A stretch of DNA of 7,048 bases, taken from Shewanellaceae bacterium. GTDB taxonomy: Bacteria > Pseudomonadota > Gammaproteobacteria > Enterobacterales > Shewanellaceae. This document shows, one piece after another, positions 1-5,220 of the stretch (its first letter is position 1; each line of letters opens with the position of its first letter). The DNA lies in NCBI GenBank assembly GCA_016779685.1, contig JADHND010000083.1:1-7048 (forward strand), read 5' to 3'. The notes under the pieces are model-generated. The model made no database searches. It was not told the origin of the DNA and saw only the letters and a list, made by a program, of their open reading frames with translations. Made by a program: the position numbers and the translations under genes.

Positions 1-411
1 GTTGCCGATGCCGTCCATAAAACTCATCAACGGCGTACTCTTCATGGCATAGGCTTCTGCCCGTCCCATGACAATACAGTTGGTGATAATCAGGCCGACA
101 AATAAGGTCAATTCCTTGGATAGTTGGTAAGCATAAGCTTTTAGAATTAAATCCACCAAGATCACCAAGGAGGCAATAATGGTCATTTGCACAATGATCC
201 GAACACTGTTTGGAATGTAATTGCGAATCATGGAAATGAATAAGCTCGAGAAGGCGGTCACGGCTGTCAATGAGATCGCCATCACCAGCGAGGTGTCCAT
301 GCGGCTGGTCACTGCCAAAGCCGAACACACACCCAAGATCTGCAAAGCAATTGGGTTATTGGAGATAATGGGACTAACCAGTACCTCTTTTAACGATTCT
401 TTTTGTGCCAT
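1..411 (-). CDS. nqrD: NqrD, Na+-translocating NADH:quinone reductase subunit D (partial, C-terminus off the window)
   Basis: An integral inner-membrane subunit of the Na+-pumping NADH:quinone oxidoreductase. NqrD and NqrE form an inverted pair that holds an intramembrane [2Fe-2S] cluster. The first 137 residues are present, against about 210 in the family, and the frame is open to the window edge. The start MAQKESLKEV followed by SPIISNNPIALQILGVCSAL is typical of NqrD. Hydrophobic segments lie at about residues 21-36, 40-61, 70-91 and 100-116. C29 and C112 sit at the positions of the two NqrD cluster-ligating cysteines known from Vibrio cholerae; I see this match by recall, not by alignment. 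The ATG shares its A with the TAA of nqrC (TAATG), and a purine-rich GAGGGGG just upstream, inside the end of nqrC, serves as ribosome binding site, so translation is probably coupled. The missing end and nqrE/nqrF should lie to the left. Confidence 0.97.
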   Translation of the reverse strand, partial: MAQKESLKEVLVSPIISNNPIALQILGVCSALAVTSRMDTSLVMAISLTAVTAFSSLFISMIRNYIPNSVRIIVQMTIIASLVILVDLILKAYAYQLSKELTLFVGLIITNCIVMGRAEAYAMKSTPLMSFMDGIGN

Positions 412-1217
412 TATAATACCCCCTCTTGACGTCTTAACATAAGGTAAGGCTTGTAGCCTTCGTCACCAAACCAAAATTTGAAGCTATTGTTGACGCCATC
501 ACCTGTCAATGTCGCGCCAGCAATGGCATCCACACCATAGTGCGTTGCTACATCCGCAGGTGATTTAGAGATGCGAACCGCAACGTCACCTTCACTGTTG
601 TAGATTTTTTTACCGTGCCATTTCTTTTGCCAAACCGGATTTTGAACCTCGGCACCCAAGCCAGCTGTTTCAGCTTGCTCATAGTAAACCAAAGATTTAA
701 TCGTATTGAGATCCTTTTCTAAAGCAACATAGGCATACATCATCGACCAGAGACCCGTTCCCTGAATCGGAATAATCACATTTTCTATCTGATTTTCGTC
801 ATCTTTGACCAAATATACAAACGCTTTTTTAGGCACCCGCCTCACTTTGGCAAAATCTTGTTTGGCGGCGACTGATAAGGTCTTATCCCGCATGGCTTTT
901 TTGAAGTCATACGTCTCAGGGTCGATGCTTAGGTCGTACTGACCGGTCTCTAAATCAACCACTTTGGTTTCGATATAACGGCTGTAAGTCTCTTGAATCT
1001 GCTGCCGATTCAGGGTGGCCACATTGGGCTTCCCATCGGTCACATCAGCATCAAAGCCAGCACCTTCTAAAATGTATTGCATTTTATCGATACGCACATT
1101 ATCTTGCTGCATCGGCTTTAACAAGACCGCTGTAGCCGAGACCACAATAGAGCACACAAAACAGAGTACAACGATAACAAAAATCGTACTGCCAATGGTA
1201 TCTTTGTTTTTAGACAT
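411..1217 (-). CDS. nqrC: NqrC, Na+-translocating NADH:quinone reductase subunit C
   Basis: The 268-residue flavoprotein subunit of Na+-NQR, anchored by one N-terminal membrane helix (about residues 9-33) with a periplasmic domain that carries covalently bound FMN. The flavin is attached by ApbE to a threonine in a Dxx(S/T)(S/G)AT-type motif; here the motif is DAIAGAT at 230-236, so T236 should carry FMN. The residue before GAT is alanine rather than the usual serine or threonine, which is unusual. Other family signatures are the ETAGLG stretch (183-188) and the preceding hydrophobic segment IIPIQGTGLW (148-157). The length is close to the usual 255-265. The ATG lies inside the end of nqrB with an 8-base overlap (ATGTCTAA), preceded by a good CGGAGG ribosome binding site. 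The gene ends in TAATG with nqrD. The identification is very secure. Confidence 0.97.
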   Translation of the reverse strand: MSKNKDTIGSTIFVIVVLCFVCSIVVSATAVLLKPMQQDNVRIDKMQYILEGAGFDADVTDGKPNVATLNRQQIQETYSRYIETKVVDLETGQYDLSIDPETYDFKKAMRDKTLSVAAKQDFAKVRRVPKKAFVYLVKDDENQIENVIIPIQGTGLWSMMYAYVALEKDLNTIKSLVYYEQAETAGLGAEVQNPVWQKKWHGKKIYNSEGDVAVRISKSPADVATHYGVDAIAGATLTGDGVNNSFKFWFGDEGYKPYLMLRRQEGVL

Positions 1218-2412
1218 GACGCTTTAACCTCCGCTTCACGTTGGCTGACGCAACAAGATGATCAAATATAGGTGCAAATAAATTTGCAAATAAAATCGCC
1301 AACATGACGCCCTCAGGGTAAGCTGGATTGATCACACGAATAAAGACCGTCATCACCCCTACCAGAAAACCAAACATCCAACGAGAGGTATTGGTAAAAG
1401 CAGCAGAAACAGGATCCGTTGCCATAAAGATCATCCCGAAGGCAAAGCTACCGATCACCAAATGCCAATGCCATGGCATGGCAAACATCGGATTGGTGTC
1501 ACTGCCGATGGTATTGAGCACCAGAGAACTGGCAACCATACCTAAGAAGACCCCACCAATAATACGATAGGATGCAATCCGGAAATACATCAGTGCTAAT
1601 CCGCCGATTAAAATAGCTAAGGTGGATGTTTCACCCATGGAGCCTGGAATAAAGCCGAAGAATGAATCCCACCATTGCTGATTGATGTCATAACTCAAGT
1701 TACCGGCTGCCGCTTGACCTAAATAGGTCGCCGAGGTATAGCCATCGACGGCCAACCAAGTGCTGGTACCTGACATACTCAAAGGATAGGCAAAATACAA
1801 AAATGCCCGTGCCGTCAAAGCAGGGTTCAAGAAATTACGCCCCGTTCCACCAAAGATCTCTTTGCCAAGTACGATACCAAAACTGATACCTAAAGCAGCC
1901 ATCCACAGCGGTAACGTTGGTGGTAATGACAAGGCAAACAACACCGAACTGACGAAAAAACCTTCGTTGATTTCATGACCGCGAACCGATGCAAACAAGA
2001 CCTCCCAGAAGCCACCAACGGCAAATGTCACGATATACAGCGGCATATAAAAACAGGCGCCATACAACATCATGCCCAGCCAATTTGAGCTGGCTGTGAG
2101 CTGTCCACCTAGGTTTTCAAATAAGGCAACTTGCCAAATTTGGGGCAAGCTATATCCATCCGCCATGGCGACCTGTGCTTGAAAACCTATGTTGTACATC
2201 CCGAAAAACATCGCCGGAAAGGTACATAGCCACACGAAAATCATGATTCGTTTTAAATCGATGCTATCGCGTACATGGGTTTTGCCTACATTGACTTTTC
2301 CAGGCGTATAAATAATGGTAGCGACGGCTTCATATAAAGCATAAAACTTTTCGTATTTACCGCCTTTTTCAAAATTATGTTCTATTTTTTCTATAAAGCT
2401 TAACAAACTCAT
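1210..2412 (-). CDS. nqrB: NqrB, Na+-translocating NADH:quinone reductase subunit B
   Basis: A 400-residue polytopic inner-membrane subunit of Na+-NQR that carries a covalent FMN and takes part in quinone reduction and Na+ translocation. I start it at the ATG at 2412, giving MSLLSFIEKIEHNFEKGG, which matches the family N-terminus; a start ten codons upstream is possible but would extend into nqrA without support. The flavin-attachment motif DGYTSAT (223-229) puts FMN on T229. Other landmarks are the glycine-rich GGFWEVLFASVRGHEINEG region (133-151), where quinone-site inhibitor mutations map in Vibrio, then GGTGRNFLNPALTARAF (188-204), ATDPVSA (331-337) and PEGVMLAILFANLFAP (366-381). About ten hydrophobic helices are evident. 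The stop of nqrA overlaps the start as TAATG, with AGGGAAGG acting as ribosome binding site. It resembles RnfD in fold, but the long N-terminus and the neighbours make it NqrB. Confidence 0.98.
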   Translation of the reverse strand: MSLLSFIEKIEHNFEKGGKYEKFYALYEAVATIIYTPGKVNVGKTHVRDSIDLKRIMIFVWLCTFPAMFFGMYNIGFQAQVAMADGYSLPQIWQVALFENLGGQLTASSNWLGMMLYGACFYMPLYIVTFAVGGFWEVLFASVRGHEINEGFFVSSVLFALSLPPTLPLWMAALGISFGIVLGKEIFGGTGRNFLNPALTARAFLYFAYPLSMSGTSTWLAVDGYTSATYLGQAAAGNLSYDINQQWWDSFFGFIPGSMGETSTLAILIGGLALMYFRIASYRIIGGVFLGMVASSLVLNTIGSDTNPMFAMPWHWHLVIGSFAFGMIFMATDPVSAAFTNTSRWMFGFLVGVMTVFIRVINPAYPEGVMLAILFANLFAPIFDHLVASANVKRRLKRHV

Positions 2413-3752
2413 TAGCCTTCCCTCTCGATAATGTCTAGGCATGCCCGTAAATGGAGACCATGGTCATATTTACCGGGACAAGCGAAGGTACACAATGCAA
2501 GATCTTCTTCATCTAATTCTAAACAACCCATCCGCTGTGCACTGTCCGTATCACGGGAAATTAAATCGCGCAGCAGCATGGTGGGTAGGATATCTAAAGG
2601 CATAATTTTTTCATAGACACCAATGGGCACCATGGATCGGTCAGAACCGTGGGTACTGGAGGTTAGATTAAATTTTTTCAACGGGTTAATATGCCCTAAA
2701 AATGCCCGCGTGGCTGAGAATTTATTTATTCCAGGTGACAACCAACCCAGCAATTCCTTATTGGTGTCTTCTTCAATAATGGTTATCTGGCGATGATAAC
2801 GGCCTAGGAAAGCATGAGGTCCTTTGGCGCGCGTACCGATCAACACGGAACCTGAAATAAGCCGGTTATCACCTGGTAACGCATCATTGACCACCAGATC
2901 AGTGATACTTGCGCCTACTTTAGTGCGCAATAAACGTGGATTTTTCACTTGGGGTCCGCCAAGTGCAACCACAATATCTTCCGCTAACTGCCCGGTCGTA
3001 AACAAATGTCCTAGCAAGATAACATCTTGATAATTGATATGCCACACACTGCGACTTGATGAGACGGGCATCAGATAATGAATATGCGTCCCCACCAAAC
3101 CTGCTGGGTGTTTGCCCGCAAACTGATGTACTTCAAAAGCATCGATACTGGGAATGTCGGCCTGAGGCGCCTTCGTCAAAAATAGTTTTTTGGCTTGGCT
3201 CACTTTAGACAAGATGGTTAAGCCATCGATGAAATGCTGACGGTTCTCTTGAATAATCAACGTTGGATCGGCTGCCAGCGGATTGGTGTCCATGGCATTC
3301 ACAAAAATACCCATTGGCTCTGCATCCACAGCGGGTATTTTGCTATAAGGACGGGTTCTCAAGGCTGTCCATAAGCCAGAATCAATCATCTGCGTTCGAA
3401 TCTTATCCGCAGGTAAATTGGCTAAGTCAGAAGACTTAAAGCTTGAAAACTCTACCGCAGCGTCGCCTTGAACGGTTAGGACAACCGATTGTAAAACCCG
3501 CTGGAGCCCACGGTTGATGGCATGAACCGTGCCTGCCATCGGCGCGGTAAATTTGATGCCTGGGTTTTTTTTGTCTTCGAAAAGAACTTGGCCTTTTTTG
3601 ACGACATCACCCACTTTAACTTTCATAGTGGGTCGCATACCTTCGTAATCTTCACCAAGTATTGCCACTTGGCGTATGAACGGCCCTTCGTATATTTTTT
3701 GTTCTGGTTTGCCAACAATTGGCAAGTCTAAACCTTTTCTTATCGTAATCAT
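2412..3752 (-). CDS. nqrA: NqrA, Na+-translocating NADH:quinone reductase subunit A
   Basis: The first gene of the operon encodes the 446-residue peripheral cytoplasmic subunit of Na+-NQR, implicated in ubiquinone binding. The length equals the Vibrio protein. The N-terminus MITIRKGLDLPI, the lipoyl-like region around GMRPTMKVKVGDVVKKGQ (38-55), FEDKKNPGIKF (58-68), GLWTALRTRP (126-135), AMDTNPLAA (153-161), HPAGLVGTHIH (215-225), GPHAFLGRYH (311-320), HGSDRSMVPIG (368-378) and the C-terminal ELDEEDLALCTFACPGKY (412-429, with C421 and C425) are all family hallmarks. NqrA has no membrane helices, in agreement with the hydropathy here. The ribosome binding site is poor (only AAG before ATG), in contrast to the three downstream genes. 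The stop overlaps nqrB as TAATG. Its 345-base upstream region must hold the operon promoter. Confidence 0.99.
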   Translation of the reverse strand: MITIRKGLDLPIVGKPEQKIYEGPFIRQVAILGEDYEGMRPTMKVKVGDVVKKGQVLFEDKKNPGIKFTAPMAGTVHAINRGLQRVLQSVVLTVQGDAAVEFSSFKSSDLANLPADKIRTQMIDSGLWTALRTRPYSKIPAVDAEPMGIFVNAMDTNPLAADPTLIIQENRQHFIDGLTILSKVSQAKKLFLTKAPQADIPSIDAFEVHQFAGKHPAGLVGTHIHYLMPVSSSRSVWHINYQDVILLGHLFTTGQLAEDIVVALGGPQVKNPRLLRTKVGASITDLVVNDALPGDNRLISGSVLIGTRAKGPHAFLGRYHRQITIIEEDTNKELLGWLSPGINKFSATRAFLGHINPLKKFNLTSSTHGSDRSMVPIGVYEKIMPLDILPTMLLRDLISRDTDSAQRMGCLELDEEDLALCTFACPGKYDHGLHLRACLDIIEREG

Positions 3753-3863
3753 ATCTTAACACTACGCTCTGTCTTAGGACTCTATGTCATATGTCGTATT
3801 TACTCATAAAAAACAGTTGTTTATATAAAAAACTTACTGCCCGGATTCGGACAAAAAAATTTT

Positions 3864-3892
3864 TATGTAAACGATTGAAGTTCATGTGTAAA
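3864..3892 (-). promoter_or_regulatory. Candidate sigma-70 promoter for nqrABCD
   Basis: Read on the minus strand, TTTACA (3892-3887, five of six to TTGACA) is followed after 17 bases by TACATA (3869-3864, only three of six to TATAAT). Transcription would begin near 3857 and leave a leader of about 105 bases before nqrA. The spacing is ideal but the -10 is weak. Other AT-rich hexamers nearby, such as TATAAA at 3825-3820, lack a matching -35. This is the best candidate I see, not a firm call. Confidence 0.3.
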
Positions 3893-3895
3893 CGA
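3866..3895. repeat. Direct repeat TGTAAACGA x2, 21-base period, over the candidate nqr promoter
   Basis: TGTAAACGA occurs at 3866-3874 and again at 3887-3895, start to start 21 bases, which is two helical turns, so both copies face the same side of the DNA. On the minus strand the copies read TCGTTTACA. One covers the candidate -35 hexamer and the other overlaps the -10. The repeat itself is directly visible; a role as a regulator binding site is inference, and I do not recognise the sequence as the box of a named regulator. Confidence 0.6.
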
Positions 3896-3900
3896 CACGC

Positions 3901-3910
3901 ATTGTACAAT
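3901..3910. repeat. Perfect 10-base palindrome ATTGTACAAT
   Basis: ATTGTACAAT is its own reverse complement. It lies just upstream of the candidate nqr promoter, a few bases from the second TGTAAACGA copy. It could be the core of a dimeric repressor or activator site; on the minus strand it also contains TACAAT, a fair -10 hexamer, with only a poor TGGCGA at -35 spacing. A short palindrome can occur by chance in AT-rich DNA. Confidence 0.4.
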
Positions 3911-3966
3911 AAGTTATGTCTGTTCGCCACGATAAAAGAAGCTAAAATACATCTGAACTTTCATTT

Positions 3967-4005
3967 AAAAAAAAGTAAAATAAAAACAAAGTTTTACATT
4001 TTTTT
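3967..4005. repeat. AT-rich imperfect inverted repeat (14-base arms)
   Basis: The arm at 3967-3980 (eight A, then GTAAAA) is the reverse complement of 3992-4005 (TTTTACA then T7) apart from one mismatch, with an 11-base loop between. The arms contain only one G-C pair, so a hairpin would be weak. Long T runs follow on the plus strand. It could contribute to termination or intrinsic bending, or simply reflect the extreme base composition. Confidence 0.4.
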
Positions 4006-4019
4006 ATTTTTTTAAAAAT

Positions 4020-4040
4020 AAAAAAATAGCTTCTTAAGCT
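4020..4040 (-). terminator. Weak Rho-independent terminator-like hairpin downstream of bolA
   Basis: On the minus strand, AGCTT (4040-4036), a three-base AAG loop and AAGCT (4032-4028) form a 5-base stem, followed by A and a run of seven T (4026-4020). It lies about 57 bases after the bolA stop. The stem is short with only two G-C pairs, so efficiency is probably low and some transcripts may read on into nqrA. Confidence 0.4.
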
Positions 4041-4097
4041 TATGAACAATATAAGTAAAGAACAAAAAATAAACTTTAACGAATATTTTTTGACTTT

Positions 4098-4394
4098 TTA
4101 TTTCTTAATGCAAGGGGGGGAATTCATCTCCATTGAATGTGATGACCATTGCTGAGGTTCGTAAGTATGGAGTGCCAGCGCATGAATCTGCTGCATTTCC
4201 TCTTGCAAGACGCCATAAACGGCTTGATGCGCTTGCATTAAGCGCATCCCGACAAATGTCTCGCTCACAACAATGACCTTAAAATGCGATTCCGATGCCT
4301 GCATTCGATGCATATGACTTTCGTTAATGACTTCCAGATGAATGGGAGCAAAGGCGTGTTCTAATTTGCTTTGAATATGCTGCGCAATGGACAT
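4098..4394 (-). CDS. bolA: BolA family morphogene / transcriptional regulator
   Basis: A 98-residue cytoplasmic BolA protein with the class II KH-like fold. In E. coli BolA is a growth-phase and stress regulator affecting cell shape and wall enzymes, and it also pairs with the monothiol glutaredoxin Grx4 to hold an iron-sulfur cluster. Visible hallmarks are the N-terminal helix (MSIAQHIQSKLEHAF), ESHFKV (35-40), VGMRLMQAHQAVYGVL (48-63) and the IHALALHTY stretch (70-78), whose H71 is the near-invariant histidine. The C-terminal SPPC (92-95) matches the tail of E. coli BolA rather than IbaG, which supports BolA itself. E. coli BolA is 105 residues. A run of seven C on the coding strand encodes SPP near the end. 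The gene is divergent from yajG and lies upstream of nqrA on the same strand. The ribosome binding site is weak (AAAGAAA). Confidence 0.95.
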   Translation of the reverse strand: MSIAQHIQSKLEHAFAPIHLEVINESHMHRMQASESHFKVIVVSETFVGMRLMQAHQAVYGVLQEEMQQIHALALHTYEPQQWSSHSMEMNSPPCIKK

Positions 4395-4542
4395 GATGTG
4401 TTTCTTTATTTGAAATCAGATAGTCAAGCAAATTACATAAAAAAAGTAAAATAATCAAGTCTGTTGATAGCTTTTTTCCATTAAGGTTGGCTATACTTAG
4501 ATGAGTTCATGACGCTTCAATCCAATATGTGATTATTCATAG
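4395..4542. promoter_or_regulatory. Divergent promoter region between bolA and yajG
   Basis: This 148-base AT-rich spacer must drive bolA leftward and yajG-ampG rightward. The rightward signal is listed separately. For bolA the minus strand offers TTGATT (4458-4453) and TGTAAT (4437-4432), a five-of-six -10, but only 15 bases apart, which is short. TTGACT at 4426-4421 has no usable -10 at the right spacing. In E. coli bolA has a stationary-phase promoter; nothing here identifies that clearly on the minus strand. Confidence 0.5.
4486..4500 (+). promoter_or_regulatory. Candidate sigma-S-like promoter of yajG-ampG
   Basis: The stretch GGCTATACTTAG contains the -10 hexamer TATACT (4492-4497) preceded by C and followed by TAG, close to the CTATACT-T-A pattern favoured by the stationary-phase sigma factor RpoS. 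No good -35 is found at 16-18 bases; TTGATA at 4464-4469 is 22 bases away. RpoS promoters often lack a strong -35. A start near 4504 would give a leader of about 39 bases to yajG. Confidence 0.4.
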
Positions 4543-5118
4543 ATGTTATATCAACGTTTGTTGCTTTTGCTAACTTGCATCGGCTTGCTATACGGCTGCT
4601 CGACCACCATGCCCGATAATTTGAGTCTGCGTATTCAAGTTGTCGATATTGATGTGTCGATAAAAAGTACCTCGTTTGATATTGAAATTCATGATAAAAG
4701 AACCAATCCCGCCATCGTTGAAATTGTCTATTCTAGTAACCGAAAAAAAAACATTTTACCCAGATCTAATTTCATGGATGAATTGAAAAACACGTTTCAA
4801 AAAAGTTTAACCAACAAGGGCTATGACACCAGTGAACCGACTCAAGCCAAACTCAGCATTGTTGTCAACACCCTTAAGATGAAGGTCAAGCAAAGCAACC
4901 TCAAGCACACCATACGCACCAAAATTGCGCTGCAAGCCATTATCGTTCATCACAGCAAACGCTTTAAGAAGAGTTATCAACTCAAGACGAAGACTGAAGG
5001 CACGCTGGCTTTGAGTGCGACCGACATTAGAAACAATTTAAGTCGTCAGTTAAACAACGTCATTCGCAGCATGCTCAACGACCCTGAATTACACAAAGCC
5101 TTTAATAAAATTGAATAG
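4543..5118 (+). CDS. yajG: YajG family lipoprotein
   Basis: A 191-residue predicted lipoprotein. The signal peptide has R5, a leucine-rich core (6-17) and a lipobox LYGC with the lipidated C19, so the mature protein starts at C19. The residue after it is serine, not aspartate, which favours outer-membrane sorting. The body resembles E. coli YajG: DKRTNPAIVEI (51-61), the helix around NFMDELKNTFQKSLTNKGY (76-94), LSIVVNTLKMKVKQSNLKHTI (104-124) and a helical C-terminus. Its function is unknown. The start is fixed by an in-frame TAG directly before the ATG; no good ribosome binding site is seen. It lies 102 bases before ampG on the same strand, as in E. coli, where yajG and ampG are adjacent and divergent from bolA. 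Similarity is moderate, so the name rests on motifs plus position. Confidence 0.85.
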   Translation: MLYQRLLLLLTCIGLLYGCSTTMPDNLSLRIQVVDIDVSIKSTSFDIEIHDKRTNPAIVEIVYSSNRKKNILPRSNFMDELKNTFQKSLTNKGYDTSEPTQAKLSIVVNTLKMKVKQSNLKHTIRTKIALQAIIVHHSKRFKKSYQLKTKTEGTLALSATDIRNNLSRQLNNVIRSMLNDPELHKAFNKIE

Positions 5119-5159
5119 GCGGCTGGGGGCAAATTTATCACTTTTAAATCTTCTACTGG

Positions 5160-5188
5160 TTTACATCGTTCTAGATCAAAGATATTCT
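5160..5188 (+). promoter_or_regulatory. Candidate sigma-70 promoter for ampG
   Basis: TTTACA (5160-5165, five of six) is followed after exactly 17 bases by TATTCT (5183-5188, four of six). Transcription would start near 5195, 26 bases before the ampG ATG. This suggests ampG may be transcribed on its own as well as with yajG; no terminator is visible between the two genes. Confidence 0.4.
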
Positions 5189-5220
5189 AAAGACACGGGT
5201 TTCTTACGAATGATTTCATT

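Larger units (their letters stand above)
3753..4097. other. AT-rich intergenic region upstream of the nqr operon
   Basis: This 345-base stretch between bolA and nqrA, both on the minus strand, contains no credible gene. Its bolA-proximal part (3961-4097) has about 20 G or C in 137 bases, roughly 15%, with long A and T runs including the A7T5 tract at 3853-3864 just outside it. It holds a weak terminator-like hairpin for bolA, a long AT-only inverted repeat, a perfect palindrome and a direct repeat that overlaps a candidate promoter, each listed separately. Such composition is typical of bent DNA, UP elements or sites for nucleoid proteins, but which of these applies cannot be read from the sequence. 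Confidence 0.8.

Noticed and set aside
2412..2442. Longer nqrB start ten codons upstream (MPRHYREGRL...)
   Set aside because: The ATG at 2412 gives the family N-terminus MSLLSFIEK, has a good ribosome binding site and forms the TAATG overlap seen again at nqrC/nqrD.
3841..3864. CCGGATTCGG followed by an A/T tract as a terminator
   Set aside because: The stem is only three bases and is followed by A residues on the plus strand; on the minus strand the T run precedes the stem, so neither orientation fits.
3791..4015. Plus-strand open frame of 74 codons between nqrA and bolA, rich in Lys, Phe, Ile and Leu
   Set aside because: Its composition is what very AT-rich DNA gives in any frame. It has no ribosome binding site, no recognisable motif, and it covers the expected nqr promoter on the other strand.
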